From NCBI GenBank assembly GCA_900317865.1, contig ONIK01000038.1, positions 1-21,979 of the forward strand: DNA of 21,979 nucleotides, written 5' to 3'. The notes beneath the pieces were generated by a model that saw nothing but the letters and a program-made list of their open reading frames with translations, did no database searches and had not been told where the DNA came from. Positions 14,826 through 21,979 of the stretch are shown piece after piece (position 1 is the first letter of the stretch; every line of letters starts with the position of its first letter). A program made the translations under genes and the position numbers. The stretch is from an uncultured Methanobrevibacter sp. (GTDB lineage: Archaea; Methanobacteriota; Methanobacteria; Methanobacteriales; Methanobacteriaceae).

Positions 14826-14881
14826 AAAAACAAGTTAAATTTTTAGCAAAAAAATAAAAAATGGGAAAATTAAATTTCCCA
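14826..14881 (-). terminator. terminator block of the first adhesin-like gene (copy 1 of a shared 3' block)
   Basis: Nine bases past the stop, on the minus strand, a seven-base-pair stem TGGGAAA / TTTCCCA (14862-14881, six-base loop) is followed by a long T-rich run. The whole 56-base block, including sequence beyond the T run, recurs at 20175-20233 after the second adhesin-like gene with only a three-base difference in length. Confidence 0.75.
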
Positions 14882-15997
14882 AAAAATATCTACTTTTTCC
14901 TCTTAAATGAAATTCCAACAATTGCTAGTAATAATAAAATTGCCATGACAATTGGATTACCGGTAGCATGCATTTTTAAAGGTGTTAAAACATCTTCTGA
15001 AGGTTCTGCAGGAGTTACTGGTTCAGGAGTGATAGGATCAACTACTTCCACAACAGTAGTGTCATTGTTATTAGAGTAATCACTTTCAGCAATATCACAT
15101 TTAGTGGATACATCTACAACAAATTTTCCACTAACTGAAGCGTTAGTATCAAGTAAAAGTTCTACTTTTTCTCCAGGAGCTAAATCTCCAATAGTCCAAA
15201 TTCCTTTTTCTGCATCATAAGTACCTTTAGATGGTTTAAATCCTAAAAGTTGTAATTCTTTAGGTAATTTAACAGATGCAGTAGTATTTACTGCAGTATC
15301 CGGTCCTTGATTTACAACAGTTACTGTAAATACAATATTGTCTCCAACAGTTACTTTATTAACGTTTGGTTCTACTGTAATTACTAAATCAACTATAGGA
15401 TCAACAGTAACTGAACTGTTGTCTGTATTATTGCTTTCATCAGGATCGTGAGAATCTGAAGTAACTTCAGCATTATTGACAATAGTAGTATTTGAAATAC
15501 TTACTTTAGTTACAATATGTAAAGTTTTGGATTCGCCATTGGAAAGATTACCTAACTTCCAGATACCTGTTTTAGAATCATAATTTCCATTTGAATCATC
15601 GGAAACATATTCTAAACCAGCAGGCAATAAATCAGTGACAATTGCATTAATAGCAATATCCGGACCGTTATTAGTGACAACAATCTCCCAAGAAATGATA
15701 TCTCCCATACGAGCAGTATCATTAGATACAGATTTAACAATACCTAAATCCGCTTCAGGAAGAACATCACTTTCATTAGAAGCATTATTGTTATCAAGAT
15801 TAGGATCATGTGTATCAGAAGCCACAACAACCCTGTTAATTACTTTAACATTAGAAGCATTAACAATAGAAGCAATAACTAAAGATGCAGACTCACCATT
15901 TGCTAAATTAAATCTAGACCAGACACCATTATTAAATTCACCTGCAGAAATACTGGAAATAGTAACATTGACTAATTCTTTAGGCAATACATCAACT

Positions 15998-16057
15998 ACA
16001 GTAACATTCACAGCAGCATCAGGACCATAATTAGTAACAACAATAGTCCACTCAACA
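15998..16057 (-). repeat. 60-bp exact repeat in the adhesin array, copy A
   Basis: Sixty bases encoding the WTIVVTNYGPDAAVNVTV core of repeat 4. It is identical base for base to copy B at 16295-16354 in repeat 3, with closely similar stretches around 16650-16700 and 17010-17065. Such identity offers a ready target for recombination. Confidence 0.8.
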
Positions 16058-16294
16058 ACAACAAAAGTCTCATTAGAAGCATTATTGTTATCAAGATTAG
16101 GATCTGTAGTGTTAGAAGTCACATTAACCTTATTAACAATAGTAACATTAGTAGCATTAACAGTAGTCTTGATTACTAAAGTAGCAGAAGCACCATTAGC
16201 AAGGTCAAAACCAGACCAGACACCACTATTATACTGACCATCAGAAACACTAACAACAGTAACATCAAGCAATTCCTTAGGAATAACATCCTCA

Positions 16295-16354
16295 ACAGTA
16301 ACATTCACAGCAGCATCAGGACCATAATTAGTAACAACAATAGTCCACTCAACA
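16295..16354 (-). repeat. 60-bp exact repeat in the adhesin array, copy B
   Basis: Identical to 15998-16057, offset by 297 bases, the distance of one shortened repeat. A full repeat of this array would be roughly 360 bases, and the 63 missing bases account for the difference. Confidence 0.8.
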
Positions 16355-16535
16355 GCAGAGCCATTAAGAACTACCTTACTAGACACTGTCTTATTAATAC
16401 CTAAATCAGCCTCAGGAACAGCAAAAGTACTATTCTCAGCAGTATTATTATCAAGGAAAGGATCATAAGTATCAGAACTAGTATTCACCTTATTAACAAG
16501 AGTAGCATTAGTAACATCCACAGTAGTTGCAATAA

Positions 16536-19502
16536 CTAAAGTAGCACTAGCACCATCCAAATACCCTGTTCACTATCGAAAACACCAGCAGTACTACTAA
16601 CCTTCCTGACATTAATCAATCCTTTAGGAATAACATCCTCAACACGAACGTTTACAGCAGCATCAGGACCATGATTAGTAACAACAATAGTCCACTCAAC
16701 AACATCCCCTTTACGAACAACATCATCAGAAACCAACTTAACAATACTCAAATCAGCCTCAGGAACAGCAAAAGTACTATTCTCAGCAGTATTATTATCA
16801 AGGAAAGAATCAGTAGTGTTAGAAGTCACATTAACCTTATTAACAATAGTAGTATTAGTAGCATTAACAGTAGTCTTGATTACCAAAGTAGCACTAGCAC
16901 CATTTGTAAGGTTAAAACCATACCAAGAACAATTATCAGCATTGAAAGTACCAGCAGAAATGCTAACAAGACCAACATTAATCAATTCCTTAGGAATAAC
17001 ATCCTCAACAGTAACATTCACAGCAGTGTTAGGACCATGATTAGTAACAATAATAGTCCACTCAACATCATCCCCTTTATGAACTACCTCTTTTGAAACT
17101 GATTTATTGATAGATAAATCCGCTAAAGGAAGAACTCTAAATGTATTATCATTTTTGATAAACTTATAATTCCAGTCTTCAGGGTGTTCAGCAGAGACAT
17201 TATAATCCCCTACATCTAGAGGTACAGATAATGGATAAATACTTCTTACAGGTTTTTTCAATGTAACTGTTACTTCTCCATAGATATCAGTGAATAAACC
17301 TTCCACTGGAGATTTATATATAACACTGCCATCTTCATAAGTAACAATTAATGAAATATTCTGTAAGTATTCACGGTCATCCTGGTAAATAAATCTACCT
17401 TGTTGACTGTTTTCTACTCCATCTTTTGGTTTTTCATCAACGGCCTTAGTTCTTACGGTGTCACCACGACTATTTGTATAAGTTATATTGTTTAATGTGA
17501 TTGCAGTATTAGATGCCTTATTATGAATAGCATTAATAATGTTATCTCCACCAATATGGCGAACAGTCACATTAACATCAGTTGTATTATAATAACTTAC
17601 TTTTGGAGTAGGTGTTACAATTAAAAGATAACTCCATGCCTGATTTTCATTGAAAACTTCATTTGTAAGTTTGAAATTGTCTCCATCAGTATAAATGGCA
17701 GACCCATTACGGGCAACATTATGTTCAAATTTATTATTTTTAGATTGTGTATTATCACCTTTTACATAAATTGCTCCACCAAGACCTGTAGTTTCTTCAG
17801 TAGATGGAATAGCCTGGTTGTGGATGAATCTATTTGAATCAACAATTGATCCATCTCCTTCAAGATATACAGCTCCACCCTGATTAGTAACGTTGTTATC
17901 TTTAAAATCAGAATTGAAAACTACATTATTATTTCCTTCAGCATATATACAGGCACCGCAGTCTGCAGTATTGTTATAAAATTCACAAGCATTAAATACG
18001 GAGTTATTACCTTCAATGTAAACAGTACCATCAATAGCCTTGTGATTCGTAAAGTCTGAAAAAACAATTGTAGTTCTTAAACCTTCAGTGTAGATTGCAG
18101 AACCGTTTCCACTTTCAGCAGTGTTACGATCAAAATCACAGAATGATATTAGAGTATCATTACCAACAACATAAACTGCACCACCGTTTCCGGAAGACCA
18201 TGAATAAGAACCGTCAGGATTCTGGAATCTGCATTGATGCTTGGTAGCAGTGTTATTAATAAAAGTACAGCGTTCAATATGAACATTATTACCTTTTGTG
18301 TTATCACCATTAAATGCCCTATCATCGATAGAACCTTTATTTTTACTAATACCACCAATCATTATTGCAGTTCCCTGTCCACCAGTATTATTGATAAATT
18401 TACAGTTAATAACTTCTGTATTATCGTGACTTATTCCCAAACAAGCACCATATTCATCAGTACCGGTACAATTAATAAAATTACAATTTTCTACACGTAT
18501 TGGCTTTTCAATAGTTCCAGCGGATTGTTTAAAAGAACCATGGATGAAAACTGCAAACCATGCAGACCTAATATTTGTGAAATTAGTATTTCTTATTGAA
18601 GATGCGCGATATGTAGCGTACCAATCAGATTCATCTGCAATACATATTGCTCCACCATGATGTCCTGAACGGGTATTGAAAAACTCACAGGAATCAAAAT
18701 CAGCACTGATAGCAGCTATAAATTGACCACTACCATCACCAAAATCGTTGTAGGTTTGATTACAGTTCATAAAGTGACATCTAGTAACTTCAAAAGGTCC
18801 AGCAGTATTGTCACCTATAAAAGCGGCAAATTGATTCTTAGACTGACAATCTTCAAAAATTGTATCTCTCATATATCCTCGATCACTACCAACACAGTAG
18901 ACAAAAGAACTTGAGACATTAACATTACTGAATCTTAAATTATCCAATCTACATCCGCCAAACCATAAAGCATATGCAGTACAATTAATGTTAGCAACTT
19001 TTTTACCATCGTCATTTGGAGATCCACCATATATCCAAACAGTGTTAAGGTCGATACCAGATAACCAAACACCAGCATTATCATCACCGACACCGGTGTA
19101 GTTTCCACCGTTCAAACATATGATAGCATATTGAGGATTAGCACGAATGGCATTGGCAATATCCTCTACAGTACCATTATATAAATTAACTGATGCCCAT
19201 GGAGGGATTTCTTTACCTAGCAATGGAACATTTTCATTATAAGAAGATAAAATAGAATTATCTTCAATTCCATCAGTGTTTAGTGCATCATTTGAAAGGC
19301 TTAATAGAGATTTGGATGAATCATTAACTGAATCTGGTATAAATTCATTTAATTGCATATCATCAATTCCATCATCATAATCAGATAGCATTATAATATT
19401 GTCTGTATCTGCCTGTGTTAATTCATTTGCACTAACAAATGAAATTGAAAATAGAATTAAAAATAGCGTTAAAATGAAAAATAAATATCGATTAAATTCC
19501 AT
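16536..19502 (-). CDS. adhesin-like protein, N-terminal part, truncated by frameshift
   Basis: Secreted protein of 988 residues as it stands. Residues 1-25 are a signal peptide (MEFNRYLFFILTLFLILF, cut after VSA). About 60-650 is a right-handed beta-helix with recurring GGAIY/NCxFxNNTA turns, as in archaeal adhesin-like and polymorphic membrane proteins. A linker domain follows to about 790 (VPLDVGDYNVSAEHPEDW), then DUF11-type repeat 1 (794-914) and part of repeat 2. After GIW (codon 982) the frame is lost and six stray residues lead to a stop. Compared with sister repeats, 19 bases are missing at that point; the other frame continues with GASATLVI. The expected product is about 1,540 residues with a C-terminal anchor. 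The ATG at 19502, not the GTG four codons upstream, is the start because GGAGGT lies between them. Confidence 0.85.
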   Translation of the reverse strand: MEFNRYLFFILTLFLILFSISFVSANELTQADTDNIIMLSDYDDGIDDMQLNEFIPDSVNDSSKSLLSLSNDALNTDGIEDNSILSSYNENVPLLGKEIPPWASVNLYNGTVEDIANAIRANPQYAIICLNGGNYTGVGDDNAGVWLSGIDLNTVWIYGGSPNDDGKKVANINCTAYALWFGGCRLDNLRFSNVNVSSSFVYCVGSDRGYMRDTIFEDCQSKNQFAAFIGDNTAGPFEVTRCHFMNCNQTYNDFGDGSGQFIAAISADFDSCEFFNTRSGHHGGAICIADESDWYATYRASSIRNTNFTNIRSAWFAVFIHGSFKQSAGTIEKPIRVENCNFINCTGTDEYGACLGISHDNTEVINCKFINNTGGQGTAIMIGGISKNKGSIDDRAFNGDNTKGNNVHIERCTFINNTATKHQCRFQNPDGSYSWSSGNGGAVYVVGNDTLISFCDFDRNTAESGNGSAIYTEGLRTTIVFSDFTNHKAIDGTVYIEGNNSVFNACEFYNNTADCGACIYAEGNNNVVFNSDFKDNNVTNQGGAVYLEGDGSIVDSNRFIHNQAIPSTEETTGLGGAIYVKGDNTQSKNNKFEHNVARNGSAIYTDGDNFKLTNEVFNENQAWSYLLIVTPTPKVSYYNTTDVNVTVRHIGGDNIINAIHNKASNTAITLNNITYTNSRGDTVRTKAVDEKPKDGVENSQQGRFIYQDDREYLQNISLIVTYEDGSVIYKSPVEGLFTDIYGEVTVTLKKPVRSIYPLSVPLDVGDYNVSAEHPEDWNYKFIKNDNTFRVLPLADLSINKSVSKEVVHKGDDVEWTIIVTNHGPNTAVNVTVEDVIPKELINVGLVSISAGTFNADNCSWYGFNLTNGASATLVIKTTVNATNTTIVNKVNVTSNTTDSFLDNNTAENSTFAVPEADLSIVKLVSDDVVRKGDVVEWTIVVTNHGPDAAVNVRVEDVIPKGLINVRKVSSTAGVFDSEQGIWMVLVLL

Positions 19503-19506
19503 ATTT

Positions 19507-19512
19507 ACCTCC
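19507..19512 (-). promoter_or_regulatory. ribosome binding site of the first adhesin-like gene
   Basis: Minus-strand GGAGGT four bases before the ATG at 19502. It overlaps the GTG at 19514 that would give a four-residue longer product, and so rules that start out. Confidence 0.7.
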
Positions 19513-19570
19513 ACATATTAACATTCTATAATGAAAAATATTCTTCTCGTTTTAAACTGCTAAAAAATAA

Positions 19571-19583
19571 GTGTATATAAAAA
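19571..19583 (-). promoter_or_regulatory. putative TATA box of the first adhesin-like gene
   Basis: Minus-strand TTTTTATATACAC, a good match to the archaeal consensus, 69-81 bases before the ATG. Predicted start near 19550 with a leader of about 45 bases carrying GGAGGT. Confidence 0.5.
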
Positions 19584-19593
19584 TTTTAAGGAA

Positions 19594-19609
19594 AGGTACA
19601 CAAGTACCT
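19594..19609. promoter_or_regulatory. inverted repeat AGGTAC-ACAA-GTACCT upstream of TATA, candidate operator
   Basis: Perfect six-base arms around a four-base spacer, about 11-12 bases upstream of the TATA box of the adhesin gene. It contains CAAGTAC, also found in the palindrome at 9810-9821. A second inverted repeat (AGATTTA 19630-19636, TAAATCT 19651-19657) lies further upstream. The position suits an activator such as the Lrp-type Ptr2 known in methanogens; the regulator is not identified. Confidence 0.5.
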
Positions 19610-20174
19610 AGAAAAATATTAGTTTATTAAGATTTATAAAGGTATCGCTTTAAATCTAAAAAAATCTATGTAAAATAAAAAAAATACAATAATAAATAAC
19701 TATCTGTACAAAAGTCAAATTTCATGATAAAGTAGTTATTTAAATTATTAAATATATTAAAATCTATTAATTCACCTATAAAAATAGGCCTATAAATTAT
19801 TATAGATGAAATAATAGAAATTAAGCTTTTTTTATTAGGTTTACCTCCTAAAACTGAACCATGAAATATCATGATTAAGACTATTGGTTAAAAGCCTTTA
19901 TGCTTCTAAAATTTAATTAGAAACATTTTCCTTAAATTTTCATTTTAAAACACTATTTTATAACAAATTTTCTTAACACATACATCCAAATTATATTGCT
20001 ATAAGCCAGACATACATGTAATTAATAACTTTATATATCCATTAATAAATAATTTACTATCAATATTTGAATAAAATTAATATAATTATATGTATAAACA
20101 TGTATAATATTAAATTAAAAATTATCTAATCGTTTATAAATTATGCATATTTTAAAAAAAAAGACAATTTTAAT

Positions 20175-20233
20175 AAAAACAAGTTAAATTTTTAGCAAAA
20201 AAATAAAAAAATATGGGAAAATTAAATTTCCCA
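20175..20233 (-). terminator. terminator block of the second adhesin-like gene (copy 2 of the shared 3' block)
   Basis: Six bases past the stop, an eight-base-pair stem ATGGGAAA / TTTCCCAT (20213-20234) precedes a T-rich tract. The sequence matches 14826-14881 almost exactly, including about 20 bases beyond the T run. Confidence 0.75.
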
Positions 20234-20240
20234 TAGCAAT

Positions 20241-21979
20241 TTAGTTTTTCCTTCTTAATGATATGCCAGCAATTGCGAGTAATGATAACAGTATCATTAC
20301 AAGTGGGTTACCTGCAGCAGGCATGGTTGAAGATTCTGGAATATCTTCAGGGCTTTCAGGATTGGTATTGTTTCCAGGCTCAGGATTAACCGGCTCAACA
20401 ACTTCCACAACAGCAGTATCATTGTTATTTGAATAGTCACTTTCATGACAATTAGATAAAGCGAATGCATCAACAAATAAAATACCGCTTATTGAAGCTT
20501 TAGTTTTAAGTAACATGGTGACTTTTGCTCCAGAAGCTAAATCACCAATATACCAAATTCTGCTTACAGGATTGAAGATGCCTACAGATGGTTCAAATCC
20601 TAAAATATCCAATCCATAAGGTAAATTAATATATGCGCAGGTATTGATTGCAGTATCAGGACCATTATTTACAACAGTAACAGTAAATACAACATTATCT
20701 CCAACAGTTACTTTAGTAACATCAGGTTCGATAGTGAGTGCTAAATCGACCTCAGGAGAAACGAAAGTTGAATTTTTACCGATGTTGTTTGCTTTATTCG
20801 GATCGTAAGTTTCTGAACTGACATTTGCTATATTAACAATGAGTTTATTGGTAGTATCTACCTTAGTTACAATAGTTAAAATTGCAGACTCTCCTTTATT
20901 AAGGTCACCAATAGTCCAAACTCCAGTAGCAGGATTATAAGCTCCTTTTGAATCATCTGAAATATAAATTAAACCATCAGGTAGTTTATCGTTGACTACT
21001 GCATTCACCGCAGTATCCTCACCATTGTTAGTGACAATGATAGTCCATTCAATTACATCACCTTTAACTGCAGATGTATCAGATACAATTTTACTAATTA
21101 CCAAATCGGCCTCAGGAGGAATAACAGTACTATTAGAAGCATTGTTATCACCCATATCAGGATCATAAGTATCAGACACTACAACAACATTGTTAACAAT
21201 AGTAACATTGGTTGCACTAACTCTAGTTTCAATGATTAAAGTAGCACTAGCACCACTAGCAAGACTGAAACCAGTCCAGACACCATCATCATACACACCA
21301 TCGGTAACGCTACTACCAACTACAACTAATTCACCAGGAACTAAATCTGAAACAAGAACATTAACAGCCTCATCAGGACCATTATTAGTAACGACAATAG
21401 TCCAATAGACGATATCTCCCTTATGGGCAGTTTCATTAGATACCAATTTAACAATGCTTAAATCAGCCATAGTAGTAATAAAAGTACTATTGGAAGCGTT
21501 GTTATTACTCATATCAGGATCATAAGTATCAGAACTCACAGTAACCTTATTAACAAGAGTAGTATTAGTAATATTAACCTTAGCTCTAATCATCAAAGTA
21601 GCACTAGTGCCAGAAGCAAGGCTGAAACCGAACCATGCATACTTTTTATTATCAAAAGTACCAATATAACCAGTACCAACTGCTTCAACTTCAATTAAGC
21701 CTCCAGGTATAATATCGCGAACTTCTACATTCATTGCAGCATCAGGACCATGATTAACAACAGTGATATTCCAGTATACATAATCACCATAGCGAGCTGT
21801 TTCATTTAAAGCAATTTTAATAATCTCTAAATCAGCTTCAGGAGGAATAACAGTACTATTAGAAGCATTATTATCACTCGTATCAGGATCATAAGTATCA
21901 GAATCCACAACCACATCATTAACGATAGTAACATTAGTGGCGTTAACTCTAGTTTTAAGAACTAAAACAGCAATATCAT
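20241..21979 (-). CDS. adhesin-like protein with DUF11 repeats, partial, N-terminus outside window
   Basis: The frame is open through the right edge of the window, so the 579 residues seen are the C-terminal part of a larger surface protein. They hold the end of one DUF11-type repeat, three full repeats beginning ADLEIIKIALNETARYGD, ADLSIVKLVSNETAHKGD and ADLVISKIVSDTSAVKGD, then the divergent last repeat VDLALTIEPDVTKVTVGDN. Each full repeat of about 115-120 residues carries WTIVVTNxGPD, GxYNxxxGVW, GxSATL and a closing DxDPDxxxNNASNST. A Pro/Asn/Glu spacer, membrane helix (LVMILLSLLAIAGISL) and RRKN tail end it. The last repeat and anchor match the first adhesin gene closely, so the two are paralogues. 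No frameshift is seen here. Confidence 0.88.
   Translation of the reverse strand, partial: DIAVLVLKTRVNATNVTIVNDVVVDSDTYDPDTSDNNASNSTVIPPEADLEIIKIALNETARYGDYVYWNITVVNHGPDAAMNVEVRDIIPGGLIEVEAVGTGYIGTFDNKKYAWFGFSLASGTSATLMIRAKVNITNTTLVNKVTVSSDTYDPDMSNNNASNSTFITTMADLSIVKLVSNETAHKGDIVYWTIVVTNNGPDEAVNVLVSDLVPGELVVVGSSVTDGVYDDGVWTGFSLASGASATLIIETRVSATNVTIVNNVVVVSDTYDPDMGDNNASNSTVIPPEADLVISKIVSDTSAVKGDVIEWTIIVTNNGEDTAVNAVVNDKLPDGLIYISDDSKGAYNPATGVWTIGDLNKGESAILTIVTKVDTTNKLIVNIANVSSETYDPNKANNIGKNSTFVSPEVDLALTIEPDVTKVTVGDNVVFTVTVVNNGPDTAINTCAYINLPYGLDILGFEPSVGIFNPVSRIWYIGDLASGAKVTMLLKTKASISGILFVDAFALSNCHESDYSNNNDTAVVEVVEPVNPEPGNNTNPESPEDIPESSTMPAAGNPLVMILLSLLAIAGISLRRKN

Larger units (their letters stand above)
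14890..16560 (-). pseudogene. adhesin-like protein, C-terminal part, out of frame with its N-terminal part
   Basis: About 555 residues that continue the protein encoded at 16536-19502 in another frame. The frame begins in the middle of a DUF11-type repeat and has no ribosome site or signal peptide, so it is not an independent gene. It holds the end of repeat 2, complete repeat 3 (ADLGINKTVSS), repeat 4 lacking about 21 residues at its start, repeat 5 (ADLGIVKSVSND) and a divergent final repeat 6 (VDLVITVEPNVNKVTVGDN). A Pro/Glu-rich spacer follows, then a C-terminal membrane helix (IVMAILLLLAIVGISF) and basic tail FKRKK, a surface anchor. The terminator follows at once. Without read-through of the frameshift the anchor is not made from this gene. 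Confidence 0.82.
19503..20240. other. 738-bp intergenic region between the two adhesin-like genes
   Basis: Holds the promoter, operator-like palindrome and ribosome site of the first adhesin gene (19507-19657) and the terminator of the second (20175-20233). The remainder is very AT-rich. A 68-codon minus frame at 19666-19872 has low-complexity composition and no good ribosome site. Two ACATGTA motifs (20014-20020, 20098-20104) and a plus-strand TTTATATATCC near 20030 are seen, but nothing gene-like follows. No tRNA or structured RNA was recognised. Confidence 0.5.

Noticed and set aside
14881..17100. Tandem repeats considered as a CRISPR-like or mobile array
   Set aside because: The repeats are coding, about 300-360 bases long, and translate to DUF11-type domains in frame; there are no spacers, transposase or terminal inverted repeats.
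18234..18599. Plus-strand open frames inside the beta-helix coding region, such as 121 codons here
   Set aside because: Shadows of the repeated minus-strand coding sequence with no ribosome site.
19666..19872. 68-codon minus-strand frame between the adhesin genes
   Set aside because: No good ribosome site, Ile/Phe/Tyr-rich composition expected of AT-rich noncoding DNA, no recognisable domain.
20014..20104. Two ACATGTA motifs and a plus-strand TATA-like sequence
   Set aside because: Short motifs expected by chance in such AT-rich DNA; no gene or structured RNA follows.

Overview
The window looks like a chromosomal segment of a pseudomurein-walled methanogenic archaeon of the Methanobacteriales, most likely Methanobrevibacter or a close relative. 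The evidence is AT-rich DNA, an archaeal-type aspartyl-tRNA synthetase, a Cab-type carbonic anhydrase, TATA-like elements ahead of several genes, short T-rich hairpin terminators, a protein resembling pseudomurein-binding repeats, and very large secreted adhesin-like proteins built from a beta-helix and DUF11-type repeats. This is inference from gene content; no 16S rRNA or other marker is present.

Layout. 1-2568 (minus): a tight operon ilvB-ilvN-carbonic anhydrase, with the last gene cut by the window start. 2707-3326 (plus): a small DUF2085 membrane protein translationally coupled to a tiny zinc-ribbon/membrane protein; its stop codon overlaps the stop of convergent argF (3323-4231, minus). 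4374-5627 (minus): an MFS permease with a clear terminator. 5923-8854 (plus): ilvD-hisD. Together 1-8854 is mainly amino-acid biosynthesis (branched-chain, arginine, histidine). 8924-9658 (minus): a zinc ribbon joined through one membrane helix to a probable pseudomurein-binding domain. 9889-10014 (plus): an easily missed 41-residue gene with a TTG start, strong ribosome site and signal peptide. 10178-11014 (plus) and 11016-11822 (minus): two tail-to-tail six-helix channel-like genes, one a canonical K+ channel with TTVGYGD, the other with the unusual filter-like sequence TSNGYAVLG. 12165-14680 (plus): aspS and an HI0933-type flavoprotein. 14881-21979 (minus): two adhesin-like genes. The first is split by a frameshift in its repeat array; the second runs off the window end.

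How the genes fit together. IlvB/IlvN and IlvD act in the same valine/isoleucine pathway but lie in separate transcription units. The right-hand third is a cell-surface region. The two adhesin genes share C-terminal domain order, C-terminal membrane anchor and an almost identical block of about 56-59 bp carrying the terminator, so they look like paralogues in a recombining family. The first adhesin gene carries two independent deletions in its repeats, one in frame and one out of frame.

The best candidates for something little described are the channel-like protein with the altered filter, the 41-residue secreted peptide, the zinc-ribbon/wall-binding fusion, and palindromes sharing CAAGTAC placed 11-12 bp upstream of the TATA boxes of two secreted-protein genes. 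No CRISPR array, tRNA, rRNA, insertion sequence or prophage was seen.
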